From Mycogone perniciosa (taxonomy: Eukaryota; Ascomycota; Sordariomycetes; Hypocreales; Hypocreaceae), in NCBI GenBank assembly GCA_025331125.1, contig JAOALB010000087.1, positions 62,001 to 126,000 on the forward strand: 64,000 nucleotides of DNA, given 5' to 3'. The notes beneath the pieces are model-generated. The model was given only the letters and a program-made list of their open reading frames with translations. It did not search any database and was not told the origin of the DNA. A program made the translations under genes and the position numbers. Shown piece after piece: positions 24,122 to 35,173 of the stretch; positions within the stretch are counted from its first letter, which is position 1; each line of letters opens with the position of its first letter.

Positions 24122-25217
24122 AGATATTCGCGCAACCCGAGGCAGCAGCAGCCAAGGTTTCCCCCGCCCTCAAAGTTACACTCAGGCTTGCAATCTTATT
24201 AAATCCGCCGCATAACTACCGAAGAGAGGAGGTCATGGATCGGCTTATGGATCACGACGGCCTTGGTTCCTGCTGCACACAACCAAACAACCAAGGCATT
24301 ACTTCGTACTCTGCATGAGAGTCCGCCCTCGTGTTTGTGGGCGATCAAAAAGGAAGATATGAGGACATATCGAGTGCACATGCTCTGTCCGACGCAAGTG
24401 TATCGATTATATCAATACTATGTCCTAACGTACTTGTACCCACATCAGTAGGCCCAATTGTTCTCTGGATCCCTCGGCTAGAATCATGAACAAGCGGAGT
24501 GGGTACCTATGACAATGCCGACGCAGCCCCTGGAGCTTTCGAGTCCGTGAGCCTTTGAGGGTTCTTCGGTTCCTGAGGTGGCGCCGCCAATCTCCATTGC
24601 CATGCGTTGGAGCATGCATATTGTGGAGAAGGGAGTGCATTCTTCGTAATACCGAGTAGTATTCGAGTGCACAGCCAAGACAGCTTTGTCTCGGTAGTTA
24701 GAACCAACACAACACGCGACCTGATTCATTGACGCTCACAACCGTGTTCAAGCGACGCCTGGCCTCGGCACGGGGTGTAATTTTGATCTGCGGGCTTTGC
24801 TATAAGGTTGCATCGAACTACACCACCCCCGCTGTTATTGGTCCGATGCTATCACTGGACAAGTTCTCCTTCTAGGACCGTGTTCTGACAGCATCAGATG
24901 ATGTTGCGAAGATCCCCGCGCCTTTTGCTGCACCCATCACAAAGTGGCAAAAGCCCGGGGCTTGAAGATGCCCTGCCGTGGACATCTCCATCGCAGCCAC
25001 ATGCATTATGCAAATTATGCTTGATGTGCCATCGATACAACCTTGGTCCATTTTGTCAGTACTACAGTATTAATATGGGCCACTGTGCAAGACCACCCCC
25101 CGGGGCGTCTGATTTAAGATACGTCTTGAAATCATTGAAATACCAGGTTTCCCTCTCCTTCCGCATGGCCTATATGCTCTTCTGTTGATACGGGACTCCT
25201 TCGTTAAGAGTGGCATC
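24122..25217. other. Intergenic between RAD10 and GH47 gene
   Basis: No supported gene. One TACTTCGTA motif occurs near 24300. The last 100 bp before the GH47 start are CT-rich. Confidence 0.45.
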
Positions 25218-26952
25218 ATGCGGTTCAACTGTGTCTCCGTATTGGCCCTGGGCCTGATCACCCCTGTTTTTGCATACCCACGGCCAGAAGTCGAGAGACG
25301 TGGCTCGCCAAATGTTGAGAGGGCATTTGCGGTTAGAAATGCCTTCAATACTTCGTGGATCGCATACTACTACAAGGCGTTCCCCCATGACACCCTCCAT
25401 CCCGCAAGCAATACCTACGTTGATGACCGGTAAGTCGCTGTTCGCAGACTTCAGAGTCTTACCAAGGTCTAACCGCTCAGATAGAAATGGCTGGGGTGTA
25501 ACGGCTATTGACGCGTTGAGCACTGCCATTATCATGGGACACTCCAAGGCCGTCGATCAGATTTTGAGGTTTGTTCCCAAGATCAAGTTCACCACTACAG
25601 CAAAATACAACCAAGGCGTTTCCGTGTTCGAGACGAACATCCGATACTTAGGTGGCTTGCTGTCTGGTAAGACATGATCATGAGACGCCTTTGAGCGAAG
25701 TAATTCTGATCGCTAATTGAACGCCTAGCTTACGACTTGCTCAAGGGACCAATGGACTTTATGGTGAAAGACCCACAGCTTGTGGACAATCTCTTGACAC
25801 AGGCCGAAAGTCTTGCAAATAGTCTGAAAGTGGCATTCGATACGCCAAGTGGTGTCCCGGATCCCACCGTGTTCCTGAATCCCAAGCCCCGTAACAGCGG
25901 TACGGACAGAAACAACATCGCCGAGATTGGCACGCTGGTCCTCGAGTGGACGCGCCTCAGCGACCTTACAGGTAATAAGCTGTACGCCGAGCTTGCTCAA
26001 AAGGCTGAGGAGCATCTCCTAAAACCAGAAGGAAGCCCAGAGGCCTGGCCTGGCCTCGTGGGGACGTTCGTCAGCACCAAAAATGGGCAGTTCCTGGATA
26101 GCAACGGTGGGTGGTCCGGTCTGACTGATAGCTTCTACGAGTACCTGATCAAGATGTATGTGTATGATCGGCAAGCGTTTAAAAGCTACAAGGACCGCTG
26201 GGTCCTTGCGGCCGATTCTACTATGAAGTATCTCGCCTCGCACCCGACATCCCAAAGCAACTTGACATTCTTGTCACAATACTCAGGGCAGCAACCCATT
26301 CCTCAGTCGGGACATTGTGAGTAGTTGATCCGTTTCGTGTAAAACTTGTCCCTTCATAGCTGACGCAGATCTAGTGGCTAGCTTTGCTGGAGGCAATTTC
26401 ATCCTCGGAGGCATTGTTCTGCGCGAGGAAAAGTACATCAAGTTTGGCGTCGAACTTGCCGAATCATACTATGAGACCTATCGCCAGACTGCCTCTGGTA
26501 TTGGTCCCGAGGGTTTCCAATGGGTTTCCAGCGAGATCCCACAGAATAGCAGCGCCAACCCACCACCTCCCCCGGCACAGTCAGACGTTTATAAGAAGAC
26601 AGGATTCTGGCCCACGTCACCGGGATACATTCTGCGACCTGAGACAATCGAGAGCTTGTACTACGCCTACCGCGTTACTGGTGATCCCAAATTCCAGGAC
26701 CTAGCTTGGGAGGCCTTCCAGCATATCCGCAAGGCATGCCGTGTCGGCATCGCTTTCTCATCCATCCATGACGTGACCAAGCCCAATGGTGGCGGCATCT
26801 CTGATGAAATGCAGAGTTTCTGGCTGGCTGAGACTCTCAAATACCTCTACCTAATCTTTGGCGAGGAGTCGGAGGTCCAGCTTAAGCTCGACGAACCAAT
26901 TCAGTTTGTCTTCAACACAGAGGCGCACCCCCTCAGAGTTCGCGGCTTGTGA
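25218..26952 (+). CDS. Secreted glycoside hydrolase family 47 protein (alpha-1,2-mannosidase family)
   Basis: GH47 enzymes remove alpha-1,2-linked mannose from N-glycans. Four exons (25218-25429, 25485-25666, 25729-26316, 26375-26952) give 519 residues. Junctions yield DDRNGWGV, GLLSAYDLL and SGHLASFAGG, all natural family sequence. The first acceptor is the second of two adjacent AG sites (GATAG), chosen because it restores Arg-Asn-Gly-Trp. The N-terminal MRFNCVSVLALGLITPVFAY is a signal peptide. Typical (alpha/alpha)7 barrel segments are WTRLSDLTGNKLY, DSFYEYLIKMYVYD, YILRPETIESLYYAYRVTGD, EMQSFWLAETLKYLYL and FNTEAHPL, which include the expected acidic residues. It lacks an N-terminal membrane anchor, suggesting a secreted rather than Golgi type. 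A second GH47 gene lies at the right window edge. Confidence 0.92.
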
Positions 26953-27317
26953 GGGTAAAGAGGCAAATAAGAGGATGAAGATGTCAATGTTTAATAGAGG
27001 ACTGTCTTACTTTCCCCCCACCCTTCTACTATCTAACTTTGGGGCGATGAACCGTGTGCTGACAAGTGTCGTCCACCATTATGCATATGGAGAGTGCTGG
27101 TGTCATAATTCGCCAGCCTTCACAACCTATACATATAATATGAATGCTTCGTCGAATTGTGATTAAATAAAGTTTTACATTGAATGATAGCACACGGCGC
27201 CGTACATTCGTACATTCGTACATTCGTCCACTACTACGCAAACTACTCGTATGGGCCAGAAGGAAAAAAAGGTGGTGCATTTGCAACTTGATTAATATTG
27301 GTTTTGTTTCCCAAAAC
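26953..27317. other. Intergenic between convergent GH47 and NAPE-PLD-like genes
   Basis: Contains an 8-bp unit repeated a little over three times (27201-27227). Otherwise it is 3' flanking DNA of the two convergent genes. Confidence 0.5.
27201..27227. repeat. Minisatellite, unit CGTACATT x 3.4
   Basis: Three perfect tandem copies of the 8-bp unit plus three bases, in the 3' flank between two convergent genes. Confidence 0.9.
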
Positions 27318-28653
27318 CTAAAACTCCCTGCTCTCTCCGATATCGCACACGTTGAACACGCCCGTCTCCGGTATGCCTTGGCGTTTCAGCGCTTCTCTAA
27401 GCATTTGGGGCGGCTCCAGCACCTCCTCCATCGTCAATGCCCAAGTGCCCCAGTGGATGCCCATGGCCCTTTTACACTTGGTATCCTGGAAGATCTCCAC
27501 CGAGTCGAAGGGGTTGGCATGCATAGCGGAGAAGGCAACTCGGGGAAATACGCGCCGATGGGGATCAAACCTAGGTCGAAGGGCCCGCGGAGCTCGCCGA
27601 TCTGCTTGAACTGTGGGCAGCGTGGGAGGGATTCATACTCGGTCCCGTAGTCGTCGACACCCGGAGGGAGGTGCGGGACGGCGCGATAGCCGGTATCGCC
27701 GCCGAACCAGACGGACCTGTCGTCGGAGCTGACGCCCCATGAGCACCAGAGTGTAGTGTCCGTATCAAATGCCGTCCTTGCCGATGTGTGTTGGCAGGGA
27801 AGGCAAAATATGCGAGCTGAGATGGGTTGCTTGTTGCCGTCGCCTTTGGCGCTGACGGTCAGCTCGGCATCTTCCCACCAGTCGAGCTCTGTGACGTTTT
27901 TCAAGCCATTCTTGCGGAACCACGACTCCAAGCCGAGGCCGACGAAGAATTGCGCCTCGGGGTGATGCTTCTGAATCTCGAGGATCGAAGGGTGAGAGAG
28001 ATGGTCGTAGTGGCTGTGACTTATAACAACGGCGTCGACGACGGGGATGTCTTTGAGATCGCAGGGTCGTGGAGTGAAGCGCTTGGGGCCCATGAAGGTA
28101 AAAGGCGAGCATCGATCCTCAAACACAGGGTCGAAAAGGACGCGCAGGCCTGAGGGGAACTCGACATAGTAGCAGGCATGGCCGAGCCAGGTAGCCCTAA
28201 GCTTGTCTGAGGCCGAACGGTTGGGAAGCCATTCTGGCTTGGTGATAGGAACTGTAGGTGGTTTAGTGTCCGGCCACTTGAGCTCGCCAGTGATGGTTGG
28301 CCTGTTATACCGAGTTAGTTCGTACGAGAAACGTGTTGACTAGGGTTTATGTCGTTGACAAACCAGACAATTGACTTCAAGAGTGAGGCAACAGTCACGG
28401 GATTCGAGTATGACGGATAGGGATTCCTGAAACCAGTGATGGAGTTTCTCTTGACAATATGATGGGGGTTTGAAACAGCCTCCTCTGGCAAGTTGGTGCG
28501 GCCTGGGATCTTCGATACAGCTGTGGAATAGGTATCCAACGCCGATGATGCAGAAGAGGAAGACTTGCGAGACATTACTACTGTGGTGGTTGCAGCAACG
28601 GCAGTAGCGATGATAGTACTGACTATTGAGATCTGACCACGGAGCTGCGGCAT
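27318..28653 (-). pseudogene. NAPE-PLD-like metallo-beta-lactamase-fold hydrolase with a one-base frameshift
   Basis: Relative of N-acyl-phosphatidylethanolamine phospholipase D, a zinc hydrolase of membrane lipids. Exon 1 (28364-28653) carries a hydrophobic N-terminal segment. A 62-bp intron with a GTTTGT donor joins SIVW to PTITGELKWPD. Exon 2 has LRATWLGHACYYVEFPSG, the metal motif ISHSHYDHLSHP, FCLPCQHTSARTAFD and WFGGDTGYR. At about 27542-27545 (a run of four G on the plus strand) the frame breaks: upstream reads GLIPIGAYFP, while the expected continuation (FSAMHANPFDSVEIFQDTKC, then GIHWGTWALT, VLEPPQMLREALK and VCDIGESREF) is in the next frame to the stop at 27318. One extra base in the homopolymer would restore it. 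Either a true recent inactivation or a sequencing/assembly indel. Confidence 0.8.
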
Positions 28654-29514
28654 CCAGACGGGATTGACAGATATGAGAAGAAAGGCAAAGAAGAAGAGAC
28701 AGAGACCATCATTTCACGAGGAGGTGCCAGAAGGCCTGCCATACATAGTATTTGAATATATTGTGGCTTCGAAAGCCATTTCAATAATAGTGTGTCCATC
28801 TGATGTACTCACCGGGGGCGGCCCCGTTCTTCGACATAATGACCGCAGTGCCTGAGCTGAATACCTGAGCTGTGACATGGCAGGATTCGTTCCCTGATAC
28901 GGGATGCGAGAGCGATGGTCCTAAGCGGAGTTAGCCGGTATTAGAGCGGATGTGCATAATACTGGCTGGACAGAGAAATGATCCCGCATGTGGAAGCGGA
29001 GTTCGGTGTCTAAACGGACCCGGAGCGGAGCGGCTGGAGGAAGTCATAGTTCCATGTCCGGCGTGTGGTTGCTCGCATTCGCTTAGCCGTTGATCCTTCC
29101 ACTGGTCCCTATCAGTCATTCTAGTCACAGTCGGAGGAACTTGAAGATAGCGTCATGGCCATAGTACTAGTTAGTGTTTTGGACCTCAGTCGACTCTTGT
29201 GACCCACGTAGCTGTTGACCTGGTGGTGTGAAAATCAATCATGTAAGTGACAAAAGGGAATTCAATATGTCTCTCGGAACTCTAGTGGGGCCATCACTAC
29301 CAGCAGCATTAATCGCAGTTTCAGTGGGACCTTTCCCCCCAAAAGAATCGATAAAAATGTTCATTGGTTCTCTAATGTTGAAGTGCTTAGTTTATATAAA
29401 TGTTTGTTTCAAACACTAAGCGCACTGCATGCACATGACACAGACAGCTGTTCACGATACCATTTCTGGCGCGCGTCCTGAAAACTGCCCGTCGCAAGAC
29501 CCAATGCTGGCATT
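28654..29514. other. Intergenic between NAPE-PLD-like gene and SNU13
   Basis: Upstream DNA of the NAPE-PLD-like gene and 3' flank of SNU13. Several short open frames, none protein-like. No repeats or RNA genes recognised. Confidence 0.45.
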
Positions 29515-30014
29515 TTAAATAGCAAGTCTCTCAACCTTCTGCTGGAGAGCCTTGATCTGTCCAGACAGCTCACTCAGCTCGTTGGAGCTGATGCTTGCAG
29601 CAATAACAGCCCGGCTCACACCACAAGCTCTTCCGAGCATGGTCTTGCTGGGGACATAGACGTAGGGGACGCCCTTGTCCTCGCAGATGAGCGGGATGTG
29701 GAGGATGATCGCGAGGGGCTCGGTATCGGCGGCGAGGATAGCCAATTCGCAAGTACCACGGTTAATCGCCTTGGTAACTGTGGTGAGTCCAGTCAGCACT
29801 CATTGCAACAGAAAAAGCCTCCAGCAAATTGGGCAGAGACGTACCTTCGTTAGCACCCTTCTTGGCCTGGCGAATGTGCATCGCCGACTGGAGGAGATCC
29901 AGAATCTCCTGCGTCAAGGCCGCATCGGCCAAGGGCCACGCTGTGATTCGCAGTCAGTAAACGAACGAAGGATAGATGATTCGCCAGAAATCACTTGCCT
30001 ACGTCAGAGGACAT
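29515..30014 (-). CDS. SNU13: Snu13 / 15.5K box C/D snoRNP and U4 snRNP protein
   Basis: L7Ae-family protein that binds the K-turn in U4 snRNA and box C/D snoRNAs, nucleating spliceosome and snoRNP assembly. Three exons (29999-30014, 29845-29940, 29515-29777) encode 124 residues, normal length. Joining them gives MSSDVAWPLADAALTQEILDL, KKGANEVTKAINRG and then AADTEPLAIILHIPLLCEDK-like sequence (here IPLICEDKGVPYVYVPSK) and GRACGVSRAVIAASI. Intron 1 (29941-29998) has a GC-AG donor, G|GCAAGT. The GT four bases upstream (GTAGGC) would put exon 2 out of frame, so the GC donor is required. Intron 2 is a normal GT-AG intron of 67 bp. The pogo-like element sits about 290 bp upstream of its start. 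Confidence 0.95.
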
Positions 30015-30300
30015 TTTCAGAAAGTAGATATGGGGCTCGCCCGAGAAAGGCTCACGGCCGTAGAGGTTTAAAGAGAGGTTTGGTAGGAAGGTGAGGAAAG
30101 GTTGATGTATTATCCAGAAACTGCCTGCAAAGAAAAAAAAAGCTGCGATAATAGCCTAGTAAAGCTTATCACACCGAAGCCCACTTTCTCGGAAAGGAAA
30201 AACTTTTGGACATCCACAGGAACTAAGACAACCATGTCACGTGATTGTGGATTGGAGCCCAGTGAACGAGAAGATGAAGGCCAAAAACCTTTAACATGTA

Positions 30301-30343
30301 GAGTGCCGACCCACAACTTCGCCACCCCCCAAGGTCGCCACGT
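30301..30343. repeat. Left terminal inverted repeat of the pogo-like element
   Basis: Begins GAGTGCCGACCCACAACTTC and is the reverse complement of 32102-32145 apart from one base missing in the C run. TA lies immediately outside. Confidence 0.95.
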
Positions 30344-30409
30344 ATCACGAAAAATCACGATGGACTTCACGGCTGCATTTCTCAACGAAAAATCAATCAG
30401 TTGAAAAAA

Positions 30410-32014
30410 CTAAATCTGGAATTGATACATCATTTCTTCTTGTTGCTTCCGTGCAATTTCCAATGCTTCTTCTTCAAGATGTGGACCATGAACAGCTTCA
30501 TAAGCATTAGCAGCCTGTTAGGCTTCGAACTTGGCTTTGGCAATTTCAGGGATCGAAGCAAACGTATTATTGGGATCATAATCGACAGCCTTGCGGCCAA
30601 CCGGCTTCTTTGACTCGATCTGGGCTTCAAGATAGTTATTTTTCTCTGTAAGGGTCGCAACCATTGCATTTTTACGGTCGATTTCTTTGCCGGCTTTTGT
30701 AGCAATTGTTCGGACATCTCGATTAACGAGATTGAGGCCCCGTTGCACTACACTTAGCTGGGAATTAATGTCTCGACTGTTCTTTGGCGTGTATAGAAGT
30801 GGTCCTCCATCAGGATAATTGATTGAAGCTGGTGGGGGAGTAGTAGGGGTCTCGGGAATAGTATCAGGTTGGATAATAAGTCGAAGAGGTCTTTCCACAT
30901 TTATAGGATAAATTCCAGTACTATAAAAGCCTGCTTTAATATTGTCGATTGAGAATGCCTTAGCTGATGCATTTTCATAAGCTTAGAGGAATTGTTGCTT
31001 TTAAATTGGGGCTGAGGTATTAAAGGAAGCGAAACTTCGAGTATTTTGGCGGAATCCTGCTTTGAGAGGCGAAAAGACACCAACATTAAGTGGCTGCGTT
31101 GCATAAGAGGTGTGTGCCGGTAAATAAAGGAGTTGGACTTTGTTTAGCCAAGCTGTATACATAAATTCGATCGAGATATGAGTCTTCGCGCCGTCAAGGA
31201 TAAGGAGACGCCAAATATCAAGAGGCGGCTGTGTTGACGGCAAGAAGACCTGTTCAAACCATTTCAATATAATCCTGCTATTGGCCCAGCCTGTTGGGCT
31301 GCATTCGTATGCCCAGTCAGGAAAAACGGTTGGAAACCATTGGCCTTGGAGGTTATGTCCTGTAAAAACCACACATGGCTTCAGTCGCCGCCCCGAGGCG
31401 CTCACACATTCGATAATCGTAGCCCATTCGCGAGAATCGCTATCCGTAACCTTGCTTTCCTTCGTCAAAGCCGACCCAACCACTTTGCCGAAGGAAGTCT
31501 CGCCTTCTGCGACACCAGTCTCATTAAAATTATAGATCCTCGATATACCAACGCCCTTAGACTTAATTTGATGATCTAGGCGGTCGTAGAACTTGCGGAG
31601 GGCTTCCTCAGTCATGGCATTCGATCGAGAGGCCTCGAGAGGCCGACCCATCTTGGTCTTGATCTCTGGGTGCCGGTGGATAAAGCGGGATACCCAATTC
31701 CCTCCAATACTTTGATCATCATTGCCATTAGCAATAATAAGCTGGGCAAAGCCTTGGACCTGGACCTTCGTTAGAGCCTTTCCTGCCTCTTCTTCGGTCA
31801 GAATCCAATTGACGAGAGACTCTTCTTGCACTGGGGATAGTCTTTGACTATCAGCTTTGGCTTCTTGGATTAGAAGACGACCTGATAGCCGGTCTCGTAG
31901 TGTGGATCGTGGAATTCCGACCTCTCGGCTTGTTTTCGCGACTGAGGCGCCCCCGTGGACTCGGTGCAGTCCTTCTTCAATCATATGCTCTTTATCAGAC
32001 TTAGGGGATTTCAT
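30410..32014 (-). pseudogene. Pogo/Fot1-like transposase, inactivated by three TAA codons and catalytic D-to-N changes
   Basis: A single 535-codon frame runs from the ATG at 32014 to TAG at 30410, broken by TAA at 31001-31003, 30983-30985 and 30518-30520; reading through keeps one continuous protein frame. Order: helix-turn-helix (SVAKTSREVGIPRSTLRDRL), CENP-B-type DNA-binding domain (VNWILTEEEAGKAL...WVSRFIHRHPEI), then the DDE domain (IYNFNETG, LLILDGAKTH, ATQPLNVGVFSPLK), and a C-terminal tail with PETPTTPPPAS. The first and third catalytic Asp positions are Asn (AAT at 31523-31525 and 31085-31087). Both AAT codons follow a T, so GAT to AAT is a TpG-to-TpA change; the stops can be explained as CAA to TAA (CpA to TpA). 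Both are the RIP direction. RIP is inference. Confidence 0.9.
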
Positions 32015-32101
32015 AATGCCGGTTACGATGCGTTACGATGAAAATTGGCTGTATAATTGCGGTTGTTATTTTATCGAGATAGTGTTGTTGCATCATTAAT
32101 G

Positions 32102-32145
32102 ACGTGGCGACCTTGGGGGGGTGGCGAAGTTGTGGGTCGGCACTC
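32102..32145. repeat. Right terminal inverted repeat of the pogo-like element
   Basis: Mirror of the left repeat with one extra G in the homopolymer. TA lies immediately outside at 32146-32147. Confidence 0.95.
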
Positions 32146-32363
32146 TATATCTATCTATGGATAGATCCAGGCATCTTCATCTCCAAAAAAAAATCATGTA
32201 TTAGCAGCTCATTATTCATAATTAAAATCAAGTGGTATTTTGAACAAAAAACACACCATTATCCACCAGAAGGCTCCTTGACTAGCCAACGCCACCAACG
32301 CCGGCCACCATCATGCTCGCACCCACATCCATCATGACCATCATGTTCAAGAAACCATCCATC

Positions 32364-34651
32364 TCATATATCCAGCACTCGGGTATCATCCTGCATTTCA
32401 TTTCCACCCAGTTCCTTCTCCAGCTCGTCAGCAACGAATCCCTCGTAATCATCTAAACTCTTCTGAACATGGATTTTGAATTTGATGACATCGTTCAACA
32501 TGCGATCAATCTCCGTGTGCAGTTCCTCCCGGAGAGAGTTTGCTCGAAGCACAAGTTGCTCATACCTATAATTGACATGTATTAGCGGGATTCTGGCAAG
32601 GCCGCTCGCAAGCCAAAGGGGTAAGCATACTCAATGGTAGTATTGATCTCGCGTTGCTCTAGAAGCTGCACCGACTCGGTCAAGCCGGCGCGCATCCTTG
32701 ACAACTCCTTTTCCATCTTCTCAATCTGTGCATCTGAGGCCATTTTTTGTGCTGTCGCCACCTCCTTTGTCTTCTCGTATTCCTCCTCAGCTGCTCTGAC
32801 ACGGTGGTTTAGGGCCTCAACCTCGTTGCGCTTGTCTTCAATGGCTTCCTTGATGCCGTCCAGTAGGTCATGATCCTTCATCATGTCATCCATGACGGCG
32901 CTGCGTCGCTCTGCAATCTCCTTTCGCAATGCCAGGAAGCTGCTTCGAATTTGACCTCTCAGATCCAAGTTGAGAATGTGCCCTGGCTGGTATCCTGTCG
33001 TTGCGTCAACTAGCAGGCGATCTGTTGTAGGCGTATGGGCTCTGCCTGAAGACGTAAATTCAGAGCTATCATTCAGAGCGACTTGCAGCTCGTATTCCTT
33101 CCCATTCGCGTTGGCTGCCGTTGCAGGAATGAGCGCAATTTGGTAGGCCATGGTGTTATACTTGTCAACCATGCGTTCAAGCTCGTCGAGCTTTCGACTC
33201 GCTTCTGACTCCTTGTCCATCACCTTCTTCTTCAACTCATCGAGTCTTTGCCCCGCAGACTCGATGCCTCTCTGTAGACGCTCCCGTTCAGAAGTCATGC
33301 GGTCCATATCCTGCATGCTAATGCCCTGGTCGTCAACAGCCCTCTGGAGTCCTCGCCGCTCGTCCTCAGCCTCCTTCAATTCATCTACCAGCTTGTCGAG
33401 CTCATCTTGCAATACTTGGATGCGACTCTCGTACTTTTCTGAACGCTGAATGGCAAGGGCATTGTAATCTTCAAATTTCACCCGGTCCTCCTCCATGATC
33501 TTGAAGTGGTTGTCCAACACAGCCGGGTCCGGTGTCGATTTTTCAAGATCTTCAATCTCTTTGAGCAGCCTTTCATTCTCAGCTTCGAGCATCTCGAGTT
33601 CTGCTGTGTATTTGGAGTTTGATTGCTCAAAGGCTCTTGCCATAGAGTCGACGTGTGGAGCCAGTAGCCGCTCAGCATCCTCATCACCCATGTCGTCGTC
33701 CATAGCAAGCCAGTCTCTATATGCATTGCTGAGGAAGTCGAAGATGATGTTGTCACCGTTGACATCGAGTCCAGCCTCAAGGCAAGCTTCGCTGTACCTG
33801 TTGTTGCTGTAGCCATCCAACATCTGACCTAGTTGCATCATCCAATGCAGAAGTCCGAGGAAAGTGCTCCAGTTTTGTCCACCCACTGCAGCGATTTGGC
33901 TCTTGGTGATGCTCCGTTCGAAGGGATACCTTAGTTGCTTGAGAATTGGTGGGACTTCTTGATCGATGTTCTTCTGAAAACGGTGGCTGGGATCGATCCG
34001 GTGGTAAAGCCATTGGAACATGTAGTTGAAGTCCTTCTGAGTTGGCGATTTGAGAATGTTCTGGGAAATCGGGTGCTTCATCTCCATCTCAAAATTGTTT
34101 TGAACCATGCAGTCCATCAATTCCTGTGCGATTCGAGCCTGAAATGATCGGTCCTTCAGCGGCCGGGGATCGCGTGGTACTCCTGCTGGCTGTGGTGTGG
34201 TCTGAAAGAAGCTCTGGTGGCTCATGGGGCCATTTGTGGACTGTCTTGGGCGGTAGACACTACTTCGCCTGTCGCCATCTGCAGACGCCTTCGCCGCGGC
34301 GGGGGTATACGCTGCCTTGGGCTGTTGGAAGGACGTCCGTTTGATGGATGAGAGGCCGATATCTGCAAGATTGGCACCGGACGATGAGCGCTGGAATAGT
34401 GGCTGATTTGGCCGCGACATTGCGAGGGAGTGTCTAGATCCCGACATCGACCTGCCGTGGTTGCCTGTGAAATTGGGGTTGATAGAACTCGCACGCTTCA
34501 TGGTCGATCCTGGCGCGGGGATTCCGGTATTCGTACTGATGCCTCCAAGCGTCTGCGCAGCCTGTCAGTCCATTTTGCGCTGGATGCGATGCGACAGGGG
34601 ACCGACCTCTCTTTTCCTGCGGACACTCCACAGGCCGGTATCTTGAGACAT
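32364..34651 (-). CDS. NDC80: Kinetochore protein Ndc80 (HEC1)
   Basis: Microtubule-binding subunit of the outer-kinetochore Ndc80 complex. Exons 34607-34651, 32631-34552 and 32364-32565 (introns 54 and 65 bp) encode 722 residues, usual for filamentous fungi. The short first exon gives MSQDTGLWSVRRKRE-TLGGISTNTG and the last junction gives TTIEYEQLVLRANSLREEL. The basic Ser-rich tail (RASSINPNFTGNHGRSMSGS) precedes the calponin-homology domain (DRSFQARIAQELMDCMVQNNF ... DFNYMFQWLYHRIDPSHRF ... WSTFLGLLHWMMQL, about residues 115-260). After that come long coiled coils to the C-terminus. Divergent from PEX14. Confidence 0.96.
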
Positions 34652-35173
34652 TGTGGATGGATTCTATGCGACTGTGCGACACGATTTACTCTGTCAAATA
34701 TCGTCCCAGGGCGTAGGCAAACTTGAACATGGATCAAAAGCCCAATGGAAAGCTATGATGTTTGGGTACGCTGGAAACGTGGGGGGGGCAGATTGGGAGA
34801 AAGATTGTTGCCCGGCGGGAAAGTAAACAAACCATGCTTCATGAGACCTGATTGGACGGGCACCCCTGGCGCGAGTCTGCAACTATCAGTCACGATAGCA
34901 CGTGATCAATCTTGAGGTGAAGTGGATGAAAATGGAGGTACGTACTACTCAGCATTGCCTCGCTGTCCCATTCTGGTCTGGGGTTCTGATGTCAGCCTCG
35001 GTCCAAGCCAGCCATTCAATTCCGCGATATCCACATTACCGAACTCAGCACATGCTGTCGTTCCTACTCTTACTATTTCTCCATATCATTTATCCTTTTT
35101 CATTCTTGAAGCTACAACACATCGTTCTATCGACTAGTGATGCGGTGAGGCTCTCTCGAGTTCCATATTCATC
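34652..35173. other. Divergent promoter region NDC80 / PEX14
   Basis: A 522-bp region between two start codons; the side next to PEX14 is CT-rich. Nothing else recognised. Confidence 0.5.

Larger units (their letters stand above)
30301..32145 (-). mobile_element. Pogo/Fot1-type DNA transposon, full length, RIP-like mutated
   Basis: An 1845-bp element bounded by inverted repeats of 43-44 bp (30301-30343 and 32102-32145) that differ only by one G/C in a homopolymer run. It is flanked on both sides by TA (30299-30300 and 32146-32147), the target duplication expected for the Tc1/mariner-pogo superfamily. The single internal gene is transcribed on the minus strand and is broken. Size, repeats and the CENP-B-like transposase fit fungal Fot1/Pogo elements. 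Intact ends with a dead transposase suggest it could at most be moved by an enzyme supplied elsewhere. Confidence 0.93.
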
